DNA of 64,000 nt from Colias croceus (taxonomy: Eukaryota > Arthropoda > Insecta > Lepidoptera > Pieridae), in the NCBI RefSeq assembly GCF_905220415.1, contig NC_059562.1, forward strand, positions 7,021,501 through 7,085,500, in the 5' to 3' direction. Every line of letters starts with the position of its first letter. Position 1 is the first letter of the stretch. Below are positions 1 through 10,655 of the stretch, piece by piece. The position numbers were made by a program, and so were the translations under genes. The notes below the pieces were generated by a model that was not told the origin of the DNA, made no database searches, and saw only the letters and a list, made by a program, of their open reading frames with translations.

Positions 1-218
1 TTTTGGTATTTCTGTCTAAGAAAATACTTTAATACTTTATAGGGTTGCCACTAAGACAATTTTTTATCTTACATTAGGAAAGTTTAATTTAGTAGATAAT
101 ATTAAGAAATTCATTTTTTCAGATGGTTTATATTGTTATTGTAAGATTTAATTTATTAAACGTTAGAAAGACATAACGTTTTCAATAAAATGTTGAGAAT
201 ATATCCAATCTTATCTTA

Positions 219-429
219 TCTTACTAATATTATAAATGCGAAAGTTAGTGAGGATGTGTGCATTTGTTACTCTTTCACGCAAATTCTACTGAACCGATTA
301 CAATGAAATTTAGCACACAAATAGGGGGTAACTTGAATTAACACATAGGATAGGTTGAAATCCCATGGAAACGGGAACTATGCGGGTTTTCCTTTGAAAA
401 CGCGGGCGAAGCCGCGGGCGGAAATCTAA
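219..429 (+). mobile_element. Non-autonomous Helitron, family B (degenerate)
   Basis: Starts TCTTACTAATATTATAAATG and ends in the GC-rich hairpin GGGCGAAGCCGCGGGCGG followed by CTAA. The family B body (ACGGGAACTATGCGGG) lies near the right end. It is inside the presumed intron 2 or later intron of the TGF-beta gene. Confidence 0.7.
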
Positions 430-1029
430 CACTTTAATATAAATTTTAAATATTCTTAAAATGACTTTCACAGACTTTTCTAGGTATATATTATGATTAT
501 ATGTTTAACTTTTTATGGACTTTATTCGAAGCAGAAGCAACCATAAGGAAAAAGTTTTAATCATATTTCTATAGCTTTCGTAAACTTATAAATGTTTAAG
601 TACATAAGTTTTACGAAGTATGTGGGCGGTATAATACCTAAGAATGTTATTTAACTTATGTTAAACTAAATATCTGATACTAATACATCTAAATATTAAT
701 TATTGAAAATTCTGTTAAAAAATTTTAATTATAAAATTCTGTTCATCGTAACTAAGTTGTAAATTTATATTTTGTAAATAGTCATTTTGGTAAATTATTT
801 ACGCGAGAGTTACCTAGGTACATAATTTTTAGGTATTGCTTTATTTGGATACGTCTTCTGGTATTTAGGAATTATTAATTAATAAAATTACATAATAAAC
901 TCATACATGAACACGAATAAATTAAAATCATAACGTAAAGAAAGGAAAAAAATAAATAACAGTAACAATCCTACTCCGCCTGTGCGACTGCCATAAACAT
1001 GTGACTACCTTTTTTACGTTTATCATCAT

Positions 1030-1707
1030 TTCTATGGCCCAGACACATTTGAAACGTATTTTTATTAAGATGACTAGCATCATGTCTATAGTCTACACAT
1101 ATTATGAGCCTTTCATTCTTTAAGGTTACTAACCTCTAGGCGATTTTTGAAACCTATTTCTTCGTTAACAATTATTGATAATATTGTTAACAATAATTGA
1201 CAATTGAAGTTGATACTTCACCTATGGCTTATGGGTGTTTGAATTATATTTGAGGAGTAACTAATACTGTAATATGTCTCTCTTTAGTAGGTTTTGAACA
1301 CTACAGACTACAGTTGATAATTTGATATAATCAGACATGTTTGAAACTAATATTCACTATAATGTCACTTCTATGAACATCGCATTTGTTTTCTACGTCC
1401 TATTTCTTTTAAGGTTATCAATTAATTAACGTTAACCTATTTCTTCATTAAAGTACCGAATATTATGTCTATGGCCTGTTTTTTAAAGTACATTTAATTT
1501 ATCAGGATGTATTGTATCAGGTTTTATACCAGTTTTCTTGTCGTCAACATCAATGTACATAGCTACTAATGAACGTTTGAAACCTATTCCTTCATTAAAA
1601 TAACGAACGTTACTTCTATCACCTGATTTTAGGAGTACATTGAATTCATCAAGATGTATTGTATCATATTCTAAACTAATTTCCTTCTCATCAACGTCAC
1701 CTCTATG
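1030..1707 (-). repeat. Decaying tandem array of about 147-bp units at the end of exon 2
   Basis: Read on the minus strand, units begin with CATAGAGGTGAC or relatives near 1707, 1559, 1375, 1226 and about 1090. The first two units are 147 bp (49 codons) apart and share a frame: D-V-D-E-K-E...DTIHLDEFNVL, then D-V-D-D-K-K...DTIHPDKLNVL. The third and later units are riddled with stops and indels. Shared pieces include GAAGAAATAGGTTTCAAA. The array begins within the last codons assigned to exon 2 and extends into the presumed intron 2. Confidence 0.6.
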
Positions 1708-1845
1708 AGCAATAGCTATGATCTCCCTCATGCTCTGCTCTTGCGGCGCCGCTGGCTCGGGATGTGTGTCTGCCCGTGCCAGGATCTGTCGCACGACGTC
1801 ACGTGGGGGCGTCCCGAGGGGCGTGGGGCGGGAGGTTAGGCCCAG
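1701..1845 (-). CDS. TGF-beta ligand prodomain, second coding exon
   Basis: The exon follows a clear acceptor (CCCACAG|CTGGGC) after a 774-bp intron and continues the exon 1 frame in phase 0. It encodes residues 45-92: LGLTSRPT, then PPRDVVRQILARA (57-69), which resembles the K-D-V-I-R-Q-L-L segment after helix 1 in myostatin-type prodomains. A Pro/Glu/Gln stretch follows, then M-R-E-I-I-A-I-A-H (83-91), like the conserved E-I-I-x-F-A strand. The proposed end is the donor AGAG|GTGACG at 1701, in phase 1. The frame stays open to a TAA at 1483, giving another 72 codons. That extra part is two in-frame copies of a 49-codon tandem repeat that decays into non-coding sequence, so I favour splicing at 1701 but cannot exclude read-through. 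The rest of the protein lies beyond the left edge. Confidence 0.75.
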
Positions 1846-2394
1846 CTGTGGGATAAGGTATGAGGTTATTATTTGAACTACGATTTTCGATAAACGCACT
1901 TTTGAATTGTCATATTTTATAGTAAAATGCACGGAAAGACACAAAAAAAGAAATAATAAATTATTTAACACAAATTAAAAGTTTACAGTTTCAGGTTTAT
2001 TTTAGGTGCAATGAAACGTGAAAAATAAATGTAATACAATAATATGAAACAAATTATAATTATTATATTATATTAAGTTTAGTACATGAATCGGTTCTGA
2101 ATATTTGAAATACATTGCGTTTAATATATTATTATCTACTCAACACAAATAAAATATTAATAACGCTGAAAACATTCGCAAGGATTCGCGTTTTTTAACA
2201 TAATATTATAATATCAATGTGTAGAATGATCAAAAGTGTAAAATATAGACAACATGGTTTGCAACACCTATGCTTTAGGGGCGCGGGCATTTCGTTGCGA
2301 AGTATTCTATTTCATTCTATGTCATCATAATAATAAAGTATTATAATATTTAAATCCTATAGTATCCTATCTCATAAAGCAACATTAACTAAAA

Positions 2395-2569
2395 TGATAC
2401 CTTGGGCAGAATCTGTTGCCTTTAAAGCATTGACTTTTAAAGCCGATTTTTTATGCTATATCAAACGAGCAAACGTGTGGTTGGCATAAAATGAGTAAAA
2501 CCTGGTGTGTAGGTGTTTCTAGACTAGTTATCCTATAAGAAATTGGCAAGAATCTGTAATGTCTTGATT
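2395..2569 (-). repeat. Two decayed copies of the exon 1 splice-donor region in intron 1
   Basis: The exon 1 end on the minus strand is ATCAAGACACAGATTCTGG, then CCAAG|GTATAATG. A copy at 2541-2569 reads ATCAAGACATTACAGATTCT and then TGCCAATT. A copy at 2395-2420 reads ACAGATTCTGCCCAAGGTAT and still carries a donor-like GT. Both lie inside intron 1 and look like old local duplications of the exon-intron junction. Confidence 0.5.
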
Positions 2570-2593
2570 ATAAAGCTTTTAAAGTAAGTGTTT

Positions 2594-2807
2594 CTACCAT
2601 AAACTATTCAACATTATACCTTGGCCAGAATCTGTGTCTTGATGTGTTCTAGGCGCGCGGGCTCCGCGTGCGTGGCGTGCGAGGCGGCGGCGGCGCGCGG
2701 CCGGCACGCCGCGAGCGCGAGCGCCGCACACACGAGGAGGCAGGCGCGCATGGGCGCCTAGCCGAGCGCGCTCAGCCCGCGCCATCGGCACCGCGCCTTC
2801 GGAACAT
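2594..2807 (-). promoter_or_regulatory. Two out-of-frame upstream ATGs before the TGF-beta start codon
   Basis: Between the acceptor and the chosen ATG (2751) there are two more ATGs. The one at 2807 opens an 11-residue frame that stops at 2772. The one at 2785 opens a frame that overlaps the main start and runs through exon 1 to about 2594 if unspliced. Neither is in the main frame. If retained in the mRNA they would lower initiation at the main ATG. This reading depends on the acceptor at 2816 being used. Confidence 0.45.
2620..2751 (-). CDS. TGF-beta ligand (activin/myostatin type), first coding exon
   Basis: This exon encodes residues 1-44 of a secreted growth factor precursor. Residues 1 to about 20 form a signal peptide (Met-Arg, then a Leu/Ala/Val/Cys core). 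Residues 33-44 (RLEHIKTQILAK) match the first prodomain helix of activin and myostatin relatives, which read roughly R-I-E-x-I-K-x-Q-I-L-x-K-L. The exon ends at AAG|GTATAA in phase 0 and joins exon 2, which opens with Leu-Gly-Leu and completes the helix. The ATG at 2751 is chosen because it opens the only frame with a signal peptide and matching splice phase. The exon starts 64 bases earlier at a good acceptor (CTAAC branch-like site, then TTGCAG at 2816), so at least one non-coding exon lies upstream. The coding part is very GC-rich compared with its flanks. The family call is firm. Which ligand it is (activin, dawdle or myoglianin) cannot be decided from the prodomain start alone. Confidence 0.82.
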
Positions 2808-2814
2808 CTCGGCT

Positions 2815-2816
2815 CC
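2815..2816 (-). other. Splice acceptor opening the first coding exon of the TGF-beta gene
   Basis: On the minus strand the sequence runs CTAACGCTATCTCTGTTGCAG, then GAGCCGAG. A branch-like CTAAC, a pyrimidine-rich run and CAG make a convincing acceptor. It means that transcription starts further right (higher coordinates), in one or more 5' untranslated exons not securely located here. Sixty-four untranslated bases then precede the ATG. Confidence 0.6.
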
Positions 2817-2971
2817 TGCAACAGAGATAGCGTTAGTCTGAATGCTTCTCCAATATTTACGATGCTAGAAGATACTTCTGAAAGGGAAACCAAGGAAAAA
2901 AGAACCTGGGAGTTTGTATAAAAATAAAATAAGTATTTTATTTTACACAGTAAAACTATCATCATTGATTA

Positions 2972-3158
2972 TCCATACTAATATTATAAATGCGAAAGTA
3001 ACTCTGTCTGTCTGTCTGTCTGTTACTCAATCACGCCTAAACTACTGAACTAATTTGCATGAAATTTGGCATGGAGATATTTTGATACCCGAGAAAGGAC
3101 ATAGGCTACCTTTTATTGTGAAATATGTACCACGGGCGAAGCCGGGGCGAATCACTAG
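2972..3158 (+). mobile_element. Non-autonomous Helitron, family C
   Basis: TCCATACTAATATTATAAAT at the left, a short GTCT run, the body ACATAGGCTACCTTTTATTG, then CACGGGCGAAGCCGGGGC and CTAG followed by T. It lies about 160 bp upstream of the TGF-beta coding exon. Confidence 0.75.
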
Positions 3159-3239
3159 TAATATTATATCGAAAAAAGTACAGACGTATCAATGACGGAC
3201 GTACCTATCATTTATTTTGCCCTATCCCACGACCCTCAT

Positions 3240-3398
3240 ACATTTCTTTTCCTACCAGGTTGCCTGGTAGAGATTGCTGTTCCGCAATAAGGTCGCCAGC
3301 TTTTGTACAAATGATGCCTTTTTGTGATATTGTTCTTTTTTTTCTGCTTTGTTCATTCATGTTTGTAGAATGAAGCGTAATAAATAAATAAATAAGTA
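3240..3398 (+). repeat. Retrotransposon 3' tail (TTGCCTGGTAGAGATTGC type)
   Basis: TTGCCTGGTAGAGATTGCTG, then GCAATAAGGTCGCC, a T-rich stretch and an (AATA)n tail at about 3382-3398. This arrangement is a common 3' UTR plus tail of lepidopteran non-LTR retrotransposons, recognised from memory of its pattern. No coding part is attached. Confidence 0.55.
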
Positions 3399-5495
3399 AT
3401 GGTAAAAGGATAAGAATAAAGAATAAATATTTGTACAAATGCGAGCTGAATCTTGTTACATATTACATTTTGCAGTAGGTATAGCGAAGCTAGAAGAAGC
3501 GTAACATAAGCGAAGAACTATAAAAATAACAAACACATAAAACATTTACGTGAAGGAGGGCTTTTCTTTATTTATCCACACTATAATTAAATCAGATATT
3601 TTAAAACCAAATAATTGAAACATATTGAATGCGTAACATAATAAATCTTGAAACCGATCTCATCCAAATAAATGCTCACTAAACAGAATAAAAACGAGAC
3701 ACTGAACAAATTCAAACAAAATGTCTGATCGATGGCGTTTAACTGGGTCGACCATCCATAAAACTCATTAGACAAACCAACTTTATACTTTATTAGATCT
3801 TCGACTTAACGAGAATTAAATCTGAAACTCGTGGGATTAGATTTTAATTGGATTTTCTTTACGTCTAGTTTATTACAATATACTTAATGTTTTCGCTAAA
3901 ATGTTTGTGGGGTTCCTAAGGGTTCAGTCCTGGGTCAGGTTTATTACAGTGATTTATTATTGAATTGTTTTTATCGATTGTTTATTGATTTTAATCAACA
4001 TTCGACTTATTTAGTCTTTATAAGATAAAATATTTTATACCTTAGTTTCATAAATATACATACAAAATACAATATACATAAAACTCTTAATTAGGTTTTC
4101 AAACGCGACCCATTGTGTTTTTTTATTAATAAATTTCATTTTAAAATTATTAAACATAAGTTCATTGACTGCATGTAAAAATATATCATATCTAACACAT
4201 AGAACTGACATCAATTCTTTTACAATGATATTCTCGAGAAAATCCATTTGTTTCCTTTTCTTTTGAAAGATTTATCCCTTTGATAAAAAGCAGAGAAAAT
4301 TTGCGTAAACGCTCTTGATCTTTATAACAAATCGCTTAATAATACCTTTGCGTAGGGGTCGTGGTTTTCACCTTGGCGTGGTGTAAGTATTAGTCTACGG
4401 CGGGGAACGGAATATTTTAGATATTTTAAAAGTCGTATTTCCTTAACTGAGCCATTTATTTATATTTTTCTGCAGTACTTAGCCATGTAATTATAATTTC
4501 CTTAGATTTGTTTCTATTATGTATTGTATTCTAATAAAAACCACAGATATATTCTTCTTTGAATTAAGCCATTTTAATTTATTCATGTACTCGAATAAAA
4601 AGCTTTTTACTTTATACTATATCCCTTATACTATAATGCAATCGAAATGACTCAATGTGTGATCATGTATCTATGTTTGTAACTTTTTTTGAAGATACAC
4701 GACACTGGTACCTTATGTCCCTACCCAAATAATGGAGAAGTTATATAAAGATATATTATATTTATTATAAATGCTCGCAGTTGTCCGCGGGTTAAAGTTT
4801 ATTTTGGAAACTCAAATACATCTAAATTATGATAAATAATTAGTTGCACATTATAAATTTTCAATACTACGAATACAATTATATTATGTATATCTGTATC
4901 TATTGTATTAAGAGTATTTTCCGCTTTTCCCCTATCCCAAACCAAAACGATTTGTACAACACGTGAACTTTCACCTTGCTTCACCAGTTCACTTGGGGTG
5001 AACTGATTTACGAGCCATTGATAATGAATCTACTACATTTTGTTTCAAGCCATAGTCTTGGTAATAGATTGAAATACATGTAAGGATTTTAAAAAGGCGT
5101 GATATTAATTTCAATAAGACTTTGGAAAATTTATCTTCACTTGAATGTGCAGTTTTATTTTATTATTGTGTAACGATTTGCTGTACTTAAAAAATTTGGA
5201 TTGAACAACAATTATTATGAAAATGAACCTATTGATAATGTGCAAAAACTTTATTTAATATTTAAATTTCGGTGATTCTAATCAAAACAATATTTATGGC
5301 CTTTGATTTACAAGTTACACTTTTCTTTTGCTATTCTATTAGTCCATTACGAATTAATCCATAAAGATTCATTATAAAGTTGAAACATTTTATCGATTTT
5401 TATATAATCTAACTTATTATTATACGAGATTAAATGTTTATTTAGAAAAAGAAAAATCATTCATATTTTTATATTAACTCTAAATTATTTCATTA
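3399..5495. other. AT-rich stretch with no recognisable feature
   Basis: No open frame with coding character, splice-bounded exon or familiar repeat was found. It may be 5' intron of the TGF-beta gene. Confidence 0.4.
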
Positions 5496-5638
5496 CTAGT
5501 TGTCCGCCCCAGCTTCGCCCGTGGTAGATATTTCGCAATAAAAGGTAGCCTATGTCGCACTGGTTCAGTAGTTTAGGCGTGATTGAGTAACAGACAGATA
5601 GACAGAGTTACTTTCGCATTTATAATATTAAGTATGGA
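5496..5638 (-). mobile_element. Non-autonomous Helitron, family C (shortened)
   Basis: Read on the minus strand it runs from TCCATACTTAATATTATAAA to CGGGCGAAGCTGGGGCGG and CTAG. It is flanked by A and T on the plus strand, with no target duplication. The middle is deleted relative to the full copy at 24384. Confidence 0.75.
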
Positions 5639-5685
5639 TTCCTATAAAAAGCAACAGGTGAACACATAAATTTAAAATTACTTAC

Positions 5686-5790
5686 TTTTGTTAACTAAAC
5701 TTCTTAACAATGGCCACTGATCTGATAACGTATTAAACACGGGTCCAAAAATAGAGCAATACTTTATTTGAGAAGCAACAGCTGTCGCGG
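5686..5790 (-). CDS. Candidate isolated exon, function unknown
   Basis: The minus strand has a pyrimidine-rich acceptor (TGTTTCTTCAG|CCGCGAC) and a strong donor (AACAAAA|GTAAGTAA) 105 bases apart. The frame between them is open and reads A-T-A-V-A-S-Q-I-K-Y-C-S...NTLSDQWPLLRSLVNK. The composition looks protein-like, with no repeated residues. No partner exon was found nearby and I recognise no family. It lies upstream of the TGF-beta start codon, so if it belongs to that gene it would be untranslated. It may equally be a gene fossil or chance. Confidence 0.25.
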
Positions 5791-6773
5791 CTGAAGAAAC
5801 ACTGATAATTTTCTTTGGGACCCCCAAATATATATAAGCCTCCCACACACGTATTGAACAAATATAATTATAAGCACACAAGGGTAGTGTATAAATGTCA
5901 AGAGTTCAAGCTACAATTCCCTTTAATAAGACCGGATATTCCCGGAAAAGTTTTTGGAATTCCGTCACCTGGTAATTGGGGAAAAGATACTTTGTCAACT
6001 AAAGAGGAAATAAATCTTAAAATTGCAATAGATAAATGCAATGATGTAGAAACAAACAATTACCATTAACATGAAAGAAAGAAGGACGACAATAAATCAA
6101 TATGAATATGAAGATTACATACATTGATTTATATACATATTATTAAAAAGATTGAAGATAGAAAAAAAGACACAAAATCAAGTATGAAGGAATATTGAAG
6201 AAAGATTCAAAGATACAGATAATATTTAGCTTACCTAGAATTTAGAGTTTGGTTATTAAACTTTAACATTCAAAGGTACTTAGCCTAAATGATACCCAAA
6301 GCGATTTAGGTATCCAAAAGTTAAATAGAAGTTTGCTATCAAATAATCAGAAGCAGACAGAGCCGCGTGTAATAATAGGTGTAAATTATGAATGGTCCAT
6401 TAATTGAGTATGAATGATTCCTTAAGAGGGAATTATATATAATTATTATTATTATATTATTAATAGCGATGTCGTGTCGGCACGATACGGTGTCATGAAT
6501 GAAACGCGGCTGAATGGTCCTCCCACAAGGGAAAATAATTACGTGCTATTTTGGATTGTTGCTAAGGGATTCCGAGATTTATACCTGTATGAATAAAAGT
6601 GTATTGATATTGCAACACTAGTTTTATTTTTAGAAGGTGCAGAACGATTTTGGGGTTTAAGCAACTTTTCCTTTTTATTGGTTCGTGTTTTTCATGAATT
6701 TAAAAAGTTGGGCGATCTTTTGTAATGCCTTCTTCTCACCACTTCGTAACGAGAATATTCATTGTTTTTACAA

Positions 6774-6937
6774 CTAGCTTGATTCCGTTACTTCGCTCGC
6801 ATGACCGAATAAAAAGTAGCCTATCCAAACCATAATCTATCTCTGGGCAAAAATTTCATACAGATAAGATTTTTGAAGGAAAAAGTAACGAACGTACAGC
6901 CATGAAAACTTTCTCGTTTATAATATTAGTAATAGAG
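6774..6937 (-). mobile_element. Degenerate Helitron-like element
   Basis: CTAG followed by an eroded GC-rich end (TTCCGTTACTTCGCTCGC) at the left and TTTATAATATTAGTAATAGA at the right. The body matches the families only loosely (AAAAAGTAGCCTAT), so this is an old copy. Confidence 0.5.
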
Positions 6938-7273
6938 TAAGATATGATAAATTGAGAAATAATATACATACATCATTCCAAAAGAATTATTGTATTTTGG
7001 GTACTTTTCCCATGATGGTCTATTTTTGTAAATAAAATCCTTTTACAATTGAACATACTAATGTGGGTTGATAAAAGGTACAATTATAATTAGATATTAA
7101 GGAAGCTTTTATCAAATAATTTAATCGCGTGGGTTTCTAATACCATTAAAGAAATGAATGGATTTGTATGACAATTCTATAAATATCCTGATTATTGATA
7201 TTATTCTGATTGTATTAATAGTTTTGTATTGTTAGGTAGTAAATTAAAAAGTAGTTTATTTTATTTTTTTACA

Positions 7274-7306
7274 CTAGTTGTGCTGCGCGGTTTTACCCGC
7301 AGGCAT
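7274..7306 (-). mobile_element. Helitron family A terminal fragment
   Basis: Only the CTAG end and tail hairpin remain (CTAGTTGTGCTGCGCGGT, then TTTACCCGC). The body and 5' end are absent. Confidence 0.5.
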
Positions 7307-7899
7307 ATTCAAGTATTTCTAATGTATTATTCTGCTGTGTTTAATATTTAATACTGAAAAGTTTTAGCCAAATCTAACCAATTATTTAGTGAAATAGAAA
7401 CTAACACACATTTATCCTCACAAACTATCGCAATTAATATTATATTAGTAGGATTTCCACAGTTCGAATGATTATAGCGAACGTAGTTCCACATCTGTAA
7501 GTGTCTAGGTACTAAGTCTTGACTGTGATTTATAGAAAACATCATTGGGTTATTAGTACTGCAAATCATTTTTCCGCTTTGGCATTGTCCAATAGAGTCA
7601 TAACATATTATGTAAGAATTACTTGGCTACTTCAATTTTAAATTCAATTGTTTTTTGCGATTCTAGAACCATCCATACCCGAACAGGTACCTACATCAGC
7701 TGAATTTTTCGTAATGTTATCGAGGTCTATTGAAAAATAAAGCAACCGATTGGCATGAAAACTACCTAAAATGCTATCCCTCGGTCTATAAGGTTATGAT
7801 GGTTGGATGGTGAATATTGTCTTGTCTTTGATTTTACGCAAGTTTTGGACATAAAAATATAAATACTTTTTTATGGATTTAATCGCGATTTATTAATTA

Positions 7900-8081
7900 C
7901 TAGCTGCGTTTCGCGGTTTCACCTGCGTGTATCCGCTCCTGTTGGTCTTAGCTTAATGAGCCTTGCCTTCTCGATAAATGGGCTATCTAACACCGAAAGA
8001 ATTTTTGAAATCGGTCCAGTAGTTCCAGAGATTAGCGCGTTCAAACAAACAAACTCTTCAGCTTTATAATATTGGTATAGA
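7900..8081 (-). mobile_element. Non-autonomous Helitron, family A
   Basis: A full-length copy: CTAGCTGCGTTTCGCGG at the left, body GGGCTATCTAACACCGAAAG and GATTAGCGCGTTCAAAC, and ATATTGGTATAGA at the right. It is flanked by A and T. Confidence 0.8.
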
Positions 8082-8586
8082 TAATATTACTGATATCATC
8101 GTTTCGAATACTTTACAACGTGTGTGGTCACGAGGAAACTTAAGATGTTACAGGTCTTATTATTTTGACTGAAAATATAGAAAAACACATGCAAAAAAGT
8201 TCCAATTCCGTATATAAAAAAATATACTCATATTCTAACGATCTTTTATAGATATATTATTTGAAATTATGTCTCAGACCGTAAACGATATAATTTGATT
8301 GCTAATACCTAATGGCTACTAAAGCTTAGGAATTAGTTTATGTAGGTTATTGTCTAGCATATTGTGACGTGGGTGTAGGTTAAAAGTTATTGTTATTTTA
8401 TGAGATTATTGGTGAAATCTGCGTGCGATAGTTTAGCAATTTCATGTTTTTATTTTATGGGTATAACATTTAAGTTGTTAACTTAATTTAGTTACTTCTT
8501 ATTTTAGTTATTAATTTTTTACTCTATTACCCAACTAAATATATAGGTAATTTTATTTTCAAATTGCATTTGAATTTTATATATAA

Positions 8587-8804
8587 CTAGCTTTCCGCCC
8601 GCGGCTTCGCCCGCATTTTGAAAGATAAACCCACATAGTTCCCGTTCCCGTGGGATTTCCGGGATGAAACCTATCCTATGTGTTAATCCAAGTTACCCTC
8701 TAAATGTGGGCTAAATTTCATTGTAATCGGTCTTGTAGTATTTGCATGAAAGAGTAACAAACACACACACATCCTCACAAACTTTCGCATTTATAATATT
8801 AAGT
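8587..8804 (-). mobile_element. Non-autonomous Helitron, family B
   Basis: CTAGCTTTCCGCCCGCGG, then the body CCCGTTCCCGTGGGATTTCC and GTGTTAATCCAAGTTACCC, a (CA)n run, and CGCATTTATAATATTAAG. A near full-length copy. Confidence 0.8.
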
Positions 8805-10209
8805 TTTTTAAATAATAATAAAAAAATGGGAATTTTCGTTGTTATAAAGTATTCATGCGCCTTTAAGCCTACTGTCACAAACATCCCTAGTATTAATTTC
8901 TGCTTTTGTTCGAGAATTTGATATGTAATTATATATCTACTAATTAAAAATTACGACTGACAAAAAGTTAGCACCAAAAATAGCTTTAGAAGCCATACAA
9001 GATTATCATCATGATCTAAATAGTCAAGTACTATACGACAAAAATAATAATGAGGTCAGTAACTTGAACGTATCACAACAATGATCTCCTTACCTGATAC
9101 TAAATTATATATTCGACTTTTACTCAGATAATATAGATGTTTATCAAACCGAAACTGCCATTTGCATGAAATACGAGAAAATCACATTAATATTATGTCA
9201 AACAATGACCGAAAAAATCCCTGATTGGATTAATGTCTATCGATTAAGGTCTACTTTTCGTAATTTTTGGCTTTATAGGAAACCTTTTACAGAATTAGTG
9301 TTTTGATAAGCCAAAGTAGTACACGACGACCCGGTTTTCTTTTGAAGTTAATATGTTTATAAGATATTATATTTATAGTATGTTTAAGGGAATATTATAC
9401 GACCTAATTAAGGTCATTTTTTGCTACAGATCTGCTTGGTTTTTCCTCTGTTGTGGTTATTTTTCTAACCAACCATATTATATACTTAGATCATCTATCT
9501 TCATATGCAGTTTAAAATTAAAAGGTCACGTCCAGGGACGGCTTATTTCCTTTTTTAATATTTTTTTATCAAATTCAAACAATTCAAAATAGAGCACATG
9601 CCGCACAATCGCTAACCCATCCAAATTCTAACCGCACTGGACATAACTTAACCTCAATGATCAATAAACCTTAGAAACGATTTCATTTAGGAAGCAGTGT
9701 AGACGATAAATCCGCTGATCTATTTGTGACAAAAGATTTACAACCGCCGATAGAGGGCGTGGCGAATGCTTACTCGTCTGGTCTATATCTCAATGTGTCT
9801 ATGGAGGGAAAATTAGTAGTACTGTCTATTTTACATTATAATGATATATTTTTTAAATCAAAGGGCTATATTATATTAATGTAAGGGATTGGTTGTGTGG
9901 AGAGCTGCATGCACATTGCACATTCTGATTTCATTAAAAAGATCGAGGTCAGAACAAAAATTTGTTTCAAGAATGAATATTTCTAATTTTATAGCATAAT
10001 TTTGATTGATTGATGGAATAAAGTTGTGCCATCAGTTTCAAAATAATTTAAAGTGTAAACTTAACGTGTCACTTCGGTTGCATTTGTTTCATGACTTGTA
10101 AATAATTTGATCATGTAAATTCAACTCAAAACTTATGTTATACAAACATGAAACTTTTACAAGCATTAGCAGGTTGATTAATATAAAAATTTGTAGTGTA
10201 TATTATGTA
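8805..10209. other. No recognisable feature
   Basis: AT-rich unique-looking sequence with short spurious frames only. A brief GC-rich patch at 9727-9760 (CCGATAGAGGGCG) has no clear identity. Confidence 0.35.
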
Positions 10210-10378
10210 CTAGCTGTGCCTTGCGGTTTTACCGCATTGCTCGGCTCCTATTGGTTTTAGTGTGATGATATATAGCCTATAATATGTAGCCTTCCTCGAT
10301 AAATGAGCTATCTAACACACATCACGCTAAGACCAACAGGAGCAGAGCAATGCGGGTAAAACCGCGGGACACAGCTAG
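10210..10378. mobile_element. Palindromic Helitron composite with two CTAG ends
   Basis: The left arm is the minus-strand 3' part of family A (CTAGCTGTGCCTTGCGG). The right arm is the plus-strand 3' part (ACCGCGGGACACAGCTAG). Arms of about 59 bases pair with few mismatches around a short middle holding TCGATAAATGAGCTATC. Neither 5' TC end is present, so two 3' termini point outwards. Confidence 0.7.
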
Positions 10379-10508
10379 TATTCATTAAAACTCAACCATT
10401 ACATGCTTAAATTTTGTTCTTCTATTTAGTCTATTTCTTTAATATTAAATCTTTTCTGTGGTAGGTACGTTGTTCCTGTGTGACTAAATTGTTATTATTT
10501 TCATTCCT

Positions 10509-10655
10509 GAAACTCAAACTGAAAGATTTATTTATTCAATTAGTTTTCTTTAAGAAGCACTTTTGAATCCTCATAACAGTTTTAACATTTACCATCGATT
10601 CGGATATCTATGGAGAAGAACCGGCAATGCACAAACAAGGATAAGTCGGAAAGAG
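10509..10655 (+). repeat. Dispersed AAACTCAAACT repeat
   Basis: AAACTCAAACTGAAAGATTT, TTATTCAATT, GAAGCACTTTTGAA and GATATCTATGGAGAAGAACC recur in order in the copy at 55914. It is probably the 3' part of a retroelement. The class cannot be fixed from this piece. Confidence 0.55.

Noticed and set aside
2594..2965. 123-codon minus-strand frame overlapping exon 1, Arg/Ala-rich
   Set aside because: It is an out-of-frame reading of the GC-rich exon. The signal peptide and prodomain helix lie in another frame with matching splice phase.
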